A stretch of DNA of 64,000 nt from the NCBI RefSeq assembly GCF_000384255.1, contig NZ_KB913035.1, forward strand, positions 2,681,093 through 2,745,092, written 5' to 3'. Position 1 is the stretch's first letter. Every line of letters begins with the position of its first letter. Made by a program: the position numbers and the translations under genes. A model generated the notes under the pieces. It saw only the letters and a list, made by a program, of their open reading frames with translations, searched no databases and was not told the DNA's origin. The stretch comes from Methylotenera mobilis 13 (GTDB taxonomy: Bacteria > Pseudomonadota > Gammaproteobacteria > Burkholderiales > Methylophilaceae). Shown here piece after piece: positions 28,529 through 37,329 of the stretch.

Positions 28529-28990
28529 AATATTCTCCAAAGTGTTATCTGTTTTGAACTGACGATATATCTTTTCGATCCAGTTCATTATGCGCTCACC
28601 TCAAAATACAGCACTATTGGTACTCATGATTGATCCCTCAGTAAAATCATGAGCGAGAGAAAATTTAGCAAACTTATCATTTAAGCCGACCTACTCCAGT
28701 CCCTAGCGATTTTTTAATGCGTGCTATCAAAACATTAATAACTGCTAAGTAATGGCAAGAGATATATTGCTTCAAATCCTTAGAAAATTAATACATAAGC
28801 TGAAAGATTAAATTTGCATTTAGTTAGCCAGCTAACTATAATGAGCCTAACTAGAGTTTGGATCATCTTCATATTTCAGTTGATGACTGCTAAGTTCTGT
28901 TATTAATGATGCTTGGACAAATTAGCTGCAAGCGACATGAAAAAATATTTATTTCATGGTTTTTTACACTTCAATTAAGGATTACCCCAT

Positions 28991-29449
28991 ATGAAATCAC
29001 TGATTAAAAACACACTCGCGATAATAACTTTTAGCCTTGTAACAACAAGTATTGCGTTTGCTGAAGAAATGACTGCCAAAACAACGGTAGAGTCATTAAA
29101 CAATACTTGGAATAAAGCCTTTAATAATTCAGATGCGAGTTCACTTGCGAGTTTATATGCAGAAAACGCTGTACTTTCCCCAGGCAACGGCAAAGTTCTG
29201 ACTGGACGTGCAGAGATTCAGAATTTATTTAAAAGTTTTTTTGAAGCAGGTTTGAAGAATCATCAATTGGAGATCGTCACAGTTGATGGTGATGATGAAA
29301 CGCTATATCAGGTCGCAAAGTGGAGCGCTAGTGGTGCTGAAAAGGATGGTGTAACAGTCACTTACAGCGGCATTACGACTAGTGTTTTTAAGAAAGATGG
29401 AAATGGTAAGTGGGTAGCTCGCACTCACATTTGGAACGCCGGCAATTAA
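28991..29449 (+). CDS. Exported SnoaL-like / DUF4440 protein
   Basis: 152 residues with a Sec signal peptide (about 1-24, SIAFAEE) followed by an NTF2-like domain: LNNTWNKAFNNSDASSLASLYAENAVLSPGNGKVLTGRAEIQNLF, then AKWSASGAEKDGVTVTYSGITTSVFKK and a terminal WVARTHIWN. Such folds bind small molecules or act as isomerases; no specific activity can be assigned. It stands alone, with its own terminator, downstream of and divergent from pqqA. Confidence 0.8.
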   Translation: MKSLIKNTLAIITFSLVTTSIAFAEEMTAKTTVESLNNTWNKAFNNSDASSLASLYAENAVLSPGNGKVLTGRAEIQNLFKSFFEAGLKNHQLEIVTVDGDDETLYQVAKWSASGAEKDGVTVTYSGITTSVFKKDGNGKWVARTHIWNAGN

Positions 29450-29487
29450 ACTCCTCAAGAGACTAGTGCAGCATTCTGCAAAATGAT

Positions 29488-29513
29488 AAACCCGACCATC
29501 TTTGATCGGGTTT
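29488..29513 (+). terminator. Terminator after the SnoaL-like gene
   Basis: AAACCCGA (29488-29495) pairs with TCGGGTTT (29506-29513), 10-base loop, T-rich flank. Confidence 0.75.
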
Positions 29514-29637
29514 AGTTTGTCTGTTGATATAAGTTGTAAAGCACCAAGATTCTGTCCACTCTTCCTAAAAGTCCACAAAGTTTGAGTTTTGGTAGTCCGC
29601 TTTGCGGATTAAGCAGAATATGGGACAAAGCTCCTCT

Positions 29638-30591
29638 TCACGGCTGAACGGTTACATATTTAGAAGCCGGGTCGAAGGGTAATGTGATGAGTGATTCTCG
29701 CATAGCAGCCATATCTTCCATTGGGGTTTTACCAAACAGTCGTTTAAATTCACGGCTAAATTGTGAAGGACTCTCATAGCCAACTTTAGCGGAAGCATGC
29801 GCTGCTGAAGTACCGTCTTGAAACATGAGTAACCTGGCTTTATGTAACCGCGTTGTTTTCAGATATTGTATTGGAGATGTTGCAGTCACGGCTTTAAAAC
29901 TGGCATGAAAGGCAGCCAAACTCATCCCGGTTTCATCAGCCAGTTTCGCGACGTTAAGATCATCTGCAAAATCAGAGTGTATCCTTCGCAAGGCCTTACT
30001 GATTTTACCCAAGTGATTTTGCTGGCTTAGTAATGCGCGAATAGCTTCACCTTGATTGCTGATTAAAACCCGATAATGAATCTCCCGCAAGATTGAATGG
30101 CCAAGAATATCCGTATCGTTAGCCGAAGTTAATGCTTGCAACAGTCTTAGTACTGTATTAGAAAGCTTAGCATCCAATGGGGTGGATACCATCCCATGAG
30201 TTCCAAGCTCAGAATGGGAAGACCCTTGATCAAGCATCAAGATCAGCTCGGAGAGAATGGGTATATTAATGCGAATCGAAATACCCATTAAAGGCTCTTC
30301 TTCACTGGCGATCGTTTCGCTTTCAAACGGCAGTGGAACCGACAGCACCAAAAAATGCTGCGGGTTGTAATGAAAAACTTCTTGACCTAAATAACCAATT
30401 TTACGACCTGAGCAAATCACCACGATGCTTGGTTCATATAAAACCGGACTGCGCGGCAAAGAGCGGTTCCAGCGCATGAGCTTCACACCTTCTAAAGGGG
30501 TGAGAGTAAAGCCTTCAGTCGGCGCCAAACGCTTAAGGAGGTCGCATATGTCGCTTTGATCGGACTCCTGCCAGCAGTTCATCTTAGTCAT
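29638..30591 (-). CDS. AraC-family transcriptional regulator
   Basis: 317 residues. The N-terminal cupin-like part (SPVLYEPSIVVICSGRKIGYLGQEVFHYNPQHFLVLSVPLPFE) matches the YqhC/AraC_N ligand-binding type; the C-terminal ~100 residues hold two helix-turn-helix units (VAKLADETGMSLAAFHASFKAVT and AASAKVGYESPSQFSREFKRLFG). It is divergent from the sorbosone-dehydrogenase-like gene, 157 bases between starts, so it probably controls that gene and itself from this region. YqhC-type regulators often respond to aldehydes, which would suit the neighbour, but that is inference. Confidence 0.88.
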   Translation of the reverse strand: MTKMNCWQESDQSDICDLLKRLAPTEGFTLTPLEGVKLMRWNRSLPRSPVLYEPSIVVICSGRKIGYLGQEVFHYNPQHFLVLSVPLPFESETIASEEEPLMGISIRINIPILSELILMLDQGSSHSELGTHGMVSTPLDAKLSNTVLRLLQALTSANDTDILGHSILREIHYRVLISNQGEAIRALLSQQNHLGKISKALRRIHSDFADDLNVAKLADETGMSLAAFHASFKAVTATSPIQYLKTTRLHKARLLMFQDGTSAAHASAKVGYESPSQFSREFKRLFGKTPMEDMAAMRESLITLPFDPASKYVTVQP

Positions 30592-30748
30592 AAAAATTAT
30601 ATATTTAGGTTACAAAACTATATTATATCAACTATAAATTCATATTTATAAATAGTTTTAGGCAATAAATAAGGAGTTTTATGTATTCAAAAAATCTCAT
30701 TGCCTCAGTAAACTACTATTGGTCTAGTTTCGATAACAAGGAGTAAAT

Positions 30749-32704
30749 ATGAAAGTGCAATTAAACCTACTTGCATTCATGCTGGGAACAGCATTTAGTG
30801 CGGTATCGCTAAATACTTATGCTGAAGCAGCAGATGCCCAGGCGAATTTAAGTAAATTAAACGTCCCTGCAGGCTTTAAAATCGAAGTCTATGCGGATGT
30901 GCCAGATGCACGCCAAATGGCATTAGGTACCAATGGAAATATATATGTCGGCACGCGTGGCAATAAGGTCTATGCAGTCGTTGACAAGAACAAAGATCAC
31001 AAAGCAGATCAAGTAATTACCATATTAGACGATTTGAACATTGGTAATGGTGTGGCGATGTACAAGGGTAACCTGTACGTGGCAGAACAGAACCGTATTA
31101 CACGTTATGCTGCGCCAGATTTTGATTTGACACTGCCATTCAAGCAAATGCGCGAAGTCATCTATGACAAGCTGCCGAATAAGGCTCACCATGGCTGGCG
31201 ATATATCGCTTTCGGTCCGGACAACAAGCTATATGTAACAGTGGGTGCGCCTTGCAATATTTGTGAAACAAAAGGGATTGAAGGTTCTATCATCAGAATG
31301 GATCCGGATGGCAGTAACGTAGAAACCTTTGCAAAAGGCGTTCGCAACTCGGTAGGTGTCGATTTTCAGCCAGACACCAATGTGGTCTATTTCACCGATA
31401 ACGGCGGCGACATGATGGGCGACGATATCCCGCATGACGAATTAAACGCAGCGGTCAAAGCAGGCCAGCACTTCGGTTTTCCTTACTACGCTGGCGGTGA
31501 CGCTCGTTCCCCGCAGTTGAAAGATAAAACACCACCAAAGAATGTCGTTTTTCCGGCAGCTGAGTTTCAGGCGCATAGCGCCAACCTGGGTTTTAAATTC
31601 TATAGTGGTAAACAGTTTCCTGAGGAATACCAAGGTAGCGCAATTGTCGCCCAACATGGGTCATGGAATCGCAGCAAGCCGGTTGGTTATCAACTGATGA
31701 AGGTGAAATTCGACGCCCAGCATCGCGTGACTGGAACTGAGGTGTTCATTGATGGCTGGTTGAATAATGGCGAAATCTGGGGACGCCCAACGGATGTGCT
31801 GCAATTGCCTGATGGCTCATTGCTGGTATCTGATGACTACAACGGCGTGATTTACCGCGTTAGTTATGGCGAAGGTAATGCTGACGCTAAAGCACCAGCT
31901 ACTGCTACAGCACTTGGCACTGTAACGGGTTTGAAAATGCCTGAGTCTTCGATTGCCCATCCGGATGGGCGTATATTTGTTACGGAAATCGGTGAATTCG
32001 GCAAGAGCGGTGACGGTAAGGTGACTGTGATTAATGCTAACGGTTCAAAATCTACATTAGCTGATGGTTTGAATGATCCAAAAGGAATCGATATGTTCAA
32101 TAATCAGCTGTATGTTGCAGATATGGATCAGGTAGTACGTATTGATCTGCAAGGTAATAAAACGGTAATTGCAAAACCATCAGATTTCCAGAGCAAACCA
32201 GTTTTTCTGAATGACATTGAAATCGATGGCTTAGGCAACGTGTATGTATCCGATAGCGGGGAAGATAATGGTAAACATGCTGCCATTTACAAGATTACGT
32301 CTCAAGGGCAAGTGGTGCAACTCATCAGCGATAAATCCGGCATAAAACGCCCAAATGGTTTATTAATGGATGGCCCCAATGCATTATTGGTTGCAGACTT
32401 TGGTACAGGAAAACTGTTCCGCATAGACTATTCTGAACAAGACGGCAAAGTTAAGTCTAATTTGACGCTGCTGAATCAAGGCTTTGGTGCTGCTGATGGT
32501 TTGATACGTGATCCTAGCGGTGTACTCTACATCAGCGATTGGGCTGGCGGCAAAGTTTGGCAATTAAGCGAACCCAAGGCGACTCCGCAATTGATTAGCG
32601 AAGGAAATCAGTCGTCAGCAGACATTAACTTATCAGCCGATGGTAGAACGATACTGATGCCCGATATGAAGGCCGGGACATTGGTTCCAATTTCAATTCG
32701 TTAA
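30749..32704 (+). CDS. Periplasmic sorbosone-dehydrogenase-like double beta-propeller
   Basis: 651 residues, signal peptide about 1-27. Residues ~35-375 match the soluble PQQ-dependent L-sorbosone/sugar dehydrogenase propeller: NVPAGFKIEVYADVPDARQMALG, GWRYIAFGPDNKLYVTVGAPCN, RNSVGVDFQPDTNVVYFTDNGGD, IVAQHGSWNRSKPVGYQ and LPDGSLLVSDDYNGVIYRV. Residues ~385-651 form a second NHL/SMP-30-like propeller (GNVYVSDSGEDNG, PNGLLMDGPNALLVADFGTG, GVLYISDWAGGKVW). PQQ use and an alcohol or aldehyde substrate are family inference, supported by pqqA on the same island. The AAGGAG before the ATG is a strong ribosome binding site. Confidence 0.82.
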   Translation: MKVQLNLLAFMLGTAFSAVSLNTYAEAADAQANLSKLNVPAGFKIEVYADVPDARQMALGTNGNIYVGTRGNKVYAVVDKNKDHKADQVITILDDLNIGNGVAMYKGNLYVAEQNRITRYAAPDFDLTLPFKQMREVIYDKLPNKAHHGWRYIAFGPDNKLYVTVGAPCNICETKGIEGSIIRMDPDGSNVETFAKGVRNSVGVDFQPDTNVVYFTDNGGDMMGDDIPHDELNAAVKAGQHFGFPYYAGGDARSPQLKDKTPPKNVVFPAAEFQAHSANLGFKFYSGKQFPEEYQGSAIVAQHGSWNRSKPVGYQLMKVKFDAQHRVTGTEVFIDGWLNNGEIWGRPTDVLQLPDGSLLVSDDYNGVIYRVSYGEGNADAKAPATATALGTVTGLKMPESSIAHPDGRIFVTEIGEFGKSGDGKVTVINANGSKSTLADGLNDPKGIDMFNNQLYVADMDQVVRIDLQGNKTVIAKPSDFQSKPVFLNDIEIDGLGNVYVSDSGEDNGKHAAIYKITSQGQVVQLISDKSGIKRPNGLLMDGPNALLVADFGTGKLFRIDYSEQDGKVKSNLTLLNQGFGAADGLIRDPSGVLYISDWAGGKVWQLSEPKATPQLISEGNQSSADINLSADGRTILMPDMKAGTLVPISIR

Positions 32705-32715
32705 TTGATAAAACA

Positions 32716-32747
32716 ATATAAAAGGCCGGAATTCCGGCCTTTTATAT
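32716..32747. terminator. Perfect 32-bp palindromic terminator
   Basis: A perfect palindrome centred on GGAATTCC, with GC-rich core AAGGCCGG/CCGGCCTT and A/T tails, 11 bases after the dehydrogenase stop. It can terminate in both directions. Confidence 0.85.
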
Positions 32748-32886
32748 TTTGAGATGTTACATGAATGATGCATGCGACTTGTGCTGCAATTTGCCCACAA
32801 GCTAAAGCTTTTGTCTAGACTGTGCAGCATACAATAATAAAGTCATAATCTGACGCCTTGAGATGTATTTTATATTGGGAAATTAG

Positions 32887-33216
32887 ATGAACAAATGGTT
32901 AATATTAGGTGCAGCAATTGTTGCAGAAACCATTGCTACTGCGGCATTGAAGTCAAGTGAAGGCTTTACGAAACTAATTCCTTCTGCGGTTGTGATAATA
33001 GGATATGGAATAGCATTTTACTTTCTTTCAATAACCTTACGCTCGATTCCAGTCGGTATTGCTTATGCAATTTGGTCAGGCGTAGGAATTGTTCTGATTA
33101 CTATTATTGGCTGGGGATTTTTTGGTCAGAAACTAGATATTCCCGCACTTATTGGCATTGGTCTAATTATCGCTGGGGTCGTAACGATGAATGTTTTTTC
33201 CAGTTCAGGACACTGA
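32887..33216 (+). CDS. SMR-family multidrug transporter (EmrE/Qac-like)
   Basis: 109-residue inner-membrane proton antiporter with four helices. Glu14, the essential proton/cation site, is in [41 protein letters not shown] is nearly diagnostic of the EmrE/QacE subgroup. Family members export quaternary ammonium and similar lipophilic cations. It is cargo near the right end of the island, single gene with its own upstream region. Confidence 0.92.
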   Translation: MNKWLILGAAIVAETIATAALKSSEGFTKLIPSAVVIIGYGIAFYFLSITLRSIPVGIAYAIWSGVGIVLITIIGWGFFGQKLDIPALIGIGLIIAGVVTMNVFSSSGH

Positions 33217-33375
33217 AACTGTAAAAATCAAGGTTAACTGCAGCGTTCACTTGAGGCCGTTGTAGTGTATTTCAAATTTAAACTGGCCGTCAGCTATGCG
33301 GATATTTCTGCCGGATTAGTTTTAATTATCAATTTTGATGGTAGTTAATTTTTGGAGTGATCTTGCAATTGTGCA

Positions 33376-33594
33376 ATGCGCCGTTGCACAATTGCCCATG
33401 ATGCCGTTGAACGAGATGTTGAACTTGGGCTTATAGATTACATATCCAAATTTAGGCTAGAATTCGGCAAGGGTTTTGCATATATGGGACCATTACACTG
33501 GATACCTGTTGCTAGATGGGATGTATTTGCATTAGGTCAGTGCAAGAATAAGAAATTAATATTTCAAGTAAACTTTAAATCACAACTAATGTAA
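33376..33594 (+). pseudogene. Remnant of a DUF1016/YhcG-type PDDEXK nuclease
   Basis: The segment VERDVELGLIDYISKFRLEFGKGFAYMG (about 33406-33490) resembles the conserved ERDLE-x-ALI-x-HI-x-KFLLELGKGFAFVG block of YhcG-family nucleases. Before and after it no family sequence is seen, and the catalytic DLLFYH region is missing, so this is a fragment. The match is by eye only. Confidence 0.4.
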
Positions 33595-33683
33595 AGATTG
33601 AGCTTAAAATGTGCATAAAGTTAACATTTATATTATTATGTAAACATGAATATTAGTTTTCTATATGATTTTATAGTATTTTT

Positions 33684-33714
33684 TTCAAGATTAGCTTATG
33701 GAGTTATGCTAATA
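33684..33714. repeat. Right terminal inverted repeat of the ttcA island
   Basis: GTTATGCTAATA (33703-33714) is the inverted partner of 15662-15673 (11/12), and TTCAAGATTA (33684-33693) of 15684-15693 (9/10). Outside it, AGT then the second AAAGA core copy (33718-33722) leads back into ttcA. Confidence 0.85.
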
Positions 33715-33717
33715 AGT

Positions 33718-34482
33718 AAAGACTCTCATGCCATGCTGATGATTCTGCTTGCATTGCAAGAGCGCGCTCCTATCAACTTTAAACTGATTGCGATGAATCT
33801 TGATCAAAAGCAACCAGGTTTCCCCGCAGATATATTACCTGCCTATTTTGAAAAATTAGGGATTGATTACAGGATTGTAGAAGCAGACACTTATTCAATC
33901 GTTAAAGAAAAAATTCCAGAAGGCAAAACCACATGCTCGCTTTGTTCACGCCTGCGTCGTGGTGTCATCTATACCACCGCTAAAGAATTAGGCGCAAATA
34001 AAATTGCACTGGGCCACCACCGTGATGATATTGTTGAAACCTTATTCCTGAATTTATTCTTTGGCGCAAAAATGAAAGCCATGCCACCAAAACTAGCCAC
34101 CAATGACAAACAAAATATTGTGATTCGTCCGTTAGCTTATTGCAGTGAAAAAGACATTGCCAGCTACGCGCGTCAAATGGAGTTTCCAATTATCCCTTGC
34201 GATTTATGCGGTAGCCAAGAGAATCTACAACGCCAAAAAGTGAAAGACATGCTACAAAACTGGGAGCGTGAGCAACCTGGGCGGATTAATAATATTTTCC
34301 GCGCCATCACCAATGTAGAACCATCGCATTTAGCTGATACTAATTTATATGACTTCAAAAATCTGAGCCAAGCTAAGGCGGATGATGAAGATCCCTTATT
34401 TGGTGACATTGCCAATGAAGGCGCTGCATTGAGCTTAGCCAACACCGAAGGCAGCAAAATTGAGTTTATTCGCAACAAATAA
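33718..34482 (+). pseudogene. ttcA: 3' fragment of host ttcA
   Basis: Continues TtcA from the PP-loop ([14 protein letters not shown]) through [16 protein letters not shown] and [10 protein letters not shown] to the natural C-terminus. It lacks the first 47 residues, including the SGG of the PP-loop. The frame extends upstream into the island to an ATG at 33646, so a 278-residue fusion product starting MNISFLYDF is possible, but it has no SGG motif and should be inactive. No internal decay is seen, which suggests recent insertion or continuing excision. Confidence 0.93.
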
Positions 34483-34593
34483 GGTAACAGGCAAAATTTT
34501 TCACACTATATCGCTTAAGTTGTTGTATTTTAGGCAATGTCCTTGTTATCATCCAAAATGTTAGAAAAGCAAACTCCTTAATATTAGGCATTC

Positions 34594-37191
34594 ATGTCCA
34601 AACTACTTATTGTTGAATCTCCATCTAAAGCAAAAACGCTCAAGAAATATCTCGGGAGCGATTTTGAGGTGCTTGCCTCTTATGGACATGTTCGTGATTT
34701 AATTCCTAAAAATGGTGCGGTAGATACCGAAAACCAATTCGCCATGAAGTACGACATCATTGAGCGGAACAGTAAGCATGTGGACGCGATTGCAAAAGCA
34801 GTTAAAAGTGCCGATAGCATTTACCTAGCAACCGACCCGGACCGTGAAGGTGAAGCTATTTCCTGGCACATTGCCGAGATTTTAAAGTCTAAGAATCTCC
34901 TCAAAAACAAACTCATGAAACGTGTCGTATTTCATGAAATCACCAAAGGTGCTGTAGAACACGCGATTGCCGAGCCACGCGACATCTCCATGCCAATGGT
35001 CAATGCACAACAAGCACGCCGTGCGCTAGATTACCTTGTTGGTTTTAATTTATCGCCATTACTGTGGAAAAAAATCCGTCGCGGGCTATCAGCTGGCCGC
35101 GTGCAGAGTCCAGCCTTACGCCTGATTGTTGAGCGCGAGTTAGAAATTGAAGCGTTTAAATCACAAGAATATTGGTCTATCCATTTAGATGCATTAAAAC
35201 ATCAACATGGTTTTAAAGCTAAACTGGTACAACTCAACAATCAAAAAGTTGAACAATTCACGGTCATTAACCATGACCAACAATCTGACATTGTAGGTAA
35301 ACTGCTTCTAGCAAGTGCGGGCAAAACGACAGTGTCGCGGGTTGAAAAGAAACAACGTAGCCGTAGCCCTGCTGCGCCGTTTACCACCTCAACTCTACAA
35401 CAAGAAGCGGTCCGTAAATTGGGGTTCACCACCTCACGTGCGATGCGTGTGGCACAACAACTATACGAAGGTGTTGATGTAGGTAGTGGCACCGTAGGCT
35501 TAATCACTTACATGCGTACTGACTCATTTAGCTTGGCTGCTGAAGCTGTCATGCAGATTCGTGACTACGTTAAAAAGAATTTTGACGCCGATTACTTACC
35601 AAAATCACCCGTCATGTACAAAACCAAGTCTAAAAGTGCACAAGAAGCGCATGAGGCGATTCGGCCTACGGACATCTCACGTACACCAGCCAGCGTTCGC
35701 CAATACTTAAACGACGAACAATTCAAGCTGTATGAAATGATTTGGAAACGTGCACTTGCTTGTCAAATGGCACCCGCTAAATTTGATGCAGTCAGCGTAG
35801 ATTTAAGCGTGGGCAGCGATGCAAACTTGTTCCGTGCAACAGGTCAAACACTTGTATTTCCTGGCTTTATTGCGGTATACATGGAAGGCTCAGACGACGA
35901 AGAGGAAGAAGATGAAAGCAAATTGCCTAATCTCGAAACAGGCGAAGTCCTCACTGTCGAGAAGATTTACGGTGACCAACACTTTACCGAACCACCTCCA
36001 CGCTACTCAGAAGCTAGCTTAGTGAAAGTGCTAGAAGAGTACGGCATAGGCCGCCCTTCTACCTATGCGAGCATTATTAGCACCCTGCAAGACCGCGAAT
36101 ATGTATTGCTGGATAAAAAACGCTTCACACCAACAGACGTTGGCCGCGTTGTAAACAAATTCTTAACAGAACATTTCACCAAATATGTGGACTACGACTT
36201 TACAGCGAATCTTGAAAACGCGCTGGATAGCGTGGCCGAGGGGGAGCGCGAGTGGATTCCACTCATGGATGAGTTCTGGAAAGATTTCAACCAGCAAATT
36301 CACGACAAAGCGGATGTTGATCGCCCAGGCAATGAACTGATTGATGAAGCGTGCCCGAAATGTGGAAAGCCCCTACAAAAACAACTAAGCAGATTTGGTA
36401 GCTTTATCGGATGTACAGGTTATAACGACACACCAAAATGTGACTACAAACGTAGCATCGACGGCACAGCAAACGCAGGTGCAGATCCAGTAGCAATTGG
36501 TGTAGACGCAGCGACAAGCAAAGAAATCTACTTGATGAATGGCCCTTATGGTCCATACCTACAAGTAGGCCTTGCTATAGAAGGCGAGAAAAAGAAACCA
36601 AAACGGGTGAGCATTCCAAAAGAAATATCGCTAGCGGATCTCAACCTAGACACAGCAAACATGTTGCTATCTTTACCACGCGACCTAGGCTTACACCCAG
36701 TCACTAACAAAAAGATTATTGCCAATATTGGGCGTTTTGGTCCTTACATCAATCACGATGCAAAATTTAAATCAATCCCTAAAAACCTTAGTGTATTTAG
36801 TATTGATTTAGACGGTGCAGTAGCCCTATTAGCACAAGCGAACACTGGCCCTGCACCACTTTGCTCACTTGGTAGTCATCCAACTGAAGATGGTCAAATT
36901 GAAGTATTTGCGGGACGCTACGGTCCTTATGTGCAACATGGAAAGATTCGTGCAACCCTACCAAAAAGCATAGAGCCTGAATCTCTAACAATGGAAGAGG
37001 CGCTAGAACTATTGAGCGCAAAAGCAGCGAAAGAAACACCTGCGAAGAAATCAACTGTAAAAAAAGCTACCGTCAAGAAAACAACAGCTACAAAACCAGT
37101 GGCGGAGAAAAAGGCAAGCTCAGCCAAAGCTAAACCTGCAACAAAGAAAGCAGCACCCAAGAAAACTACAGCGAAAAAAACCAGCACTTAA
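34594..37191 (+). CDS. topA: DNA topoisomerase I
   Basis: Relaxes negative supercoils. 865 residues: Toprim domain (LLIVESPSKAKTLKKYLG at the start, YLATDPDREGEAISWH), active-site Tyr in GLITYMRTDS near 309, one Cys4 zinc finger (CPKCGKPLQKQ...GCTG...C near 590), then C-terminal repeats (NGPYGPYLQVG, IGRFGPYINHD, AGRYGPYVQHG). The last ~55 residues are a Lys/Ala/Thr-rich tail, likely for nonspecific DNA contact. Confidence 0.97.
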   Translation: MSKLLIVESPSKAKTLKKYLGSDFEVLASYGHVRDLIPKNGAVDTENQFAMKYDIIERNSKHVDAIAKAVKSADSIYLATDPDREGEAISWHIAEILKSKNLLKNKLMKRVVFHEITKGAVEHAIAEPRDISMPMVNAQQARRALDYLVGFNLSPLLWKKIRRGLSAGRVQSPALRLIVERELEIEAFKSQEYWSIHLDALKHQHGFKAKLVQLNNQKVEQFTVINHDQQSDIVGKLLLASAGKTTVSRVEKKQRSRSPAAPFTTSTLQQEAVRKLGFTTSRAMRVAQQLYEGVDVGSGTVGLITYMRTDSFSLAAEAVMQIRDYVKKNFDADYLPKSPVMYKTKSKSAQEAHEAIRPTDISRTPASVRQYLNDEQFKLYEMIWKRALACQMAPAKFDAVSVDLSVGSDANLFRATGQTLVFPGFIAVYMEGSDDEEEEDESKLPNLETGEVLTVEKIYGDQHFTEPPPRYSEASLVKVLEEYGIGRPSTYASIISTLQDREYVLLDKKRFTPTDVGRVVNKFLTEHFTKYVDYDFTANLENALDSVAEGEREWIPLMDEFWKDFNQQIHDKADVDRPGNELIDEACPKCGKPLQKQLSRFGSFIGCTGYNDTPKCDYKRSIDGTANAGADPVAIGVDAATSKEIYLMNGPYGPYLQVGLAIEGEKKKPKRVSIPKEISLADLNLDTANMLLSLPRDLGLHPVTNKKIIANIGRFGPYINHDAKFKSIPKNLSVFSIDLDGAVALLAQANTGPAPLCSLGSHPTEDGQIEVFAGRYGPYVQHGKIRATLPKSIEPESLTMEEALELLSAKAAKETPAKKSTVKKATVKKTTATKPVAEKKASSAKAKPATKKAAPKKTTAKKTST

Positions 37192-37251
37192 AAAATACCA
37201 TCTAATTTGCAGTCCTGCATTGAGACAGCAACATCGATTGATTAGACAAAT

Positions 37252-37279
37252 AAAAAAGCGGTTTTAAAACCGCTTTTTT
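37252..37279. terminator. Bidirectional terminator between topA and phoU
   Basis: Perfect 28-bp palindrome with centre TTTTAAAA, GCGG/CCGC core and A/T runs at both ends, between the convergent topA and phoU. Confidence 0.85.
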
Positions 37280-37329
37280 ATTTAATTCATACAATGCCTC
37301 AAGTACCTCAATACCGTTTTACTCAAATA

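Larger units (their letters stand above)
15662..33717 (+). mobile_element. ~18-kb recombinase-trio island inserted in ttcA (Tn554/GMT-like)
   Basis: Both boundaries are defined by the split ttcA frame and by imperfect terminal inverted repeats. The left end carries three overlapping tyrosine-recombinase-type genes and a small fourth gene, the layout of Tn554-class transposons and of Gamma-Mobile-Trio islands. Cargo (21.4-33.6 kb): replacement ttcA, chimeric HsdR, pseudopilins, pqqA, SnoaL-like, AraC, sugar-dehydrogenase-like double propeller, SMR transporter and a nuclease remnant. No target duplication beyond AAAGA is seen, which fits site-specific recombination. Subfamily is inference; insertion in ttcA is direct observation. 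Confidence 0.92.

Noticed and set aside
15662-33717. Prophage as explanation for the ttcA insertion
   Set aside because: No phage structural, packaging or lysis genes are present; recombinase trio and mixed cargo fit a genomic island.
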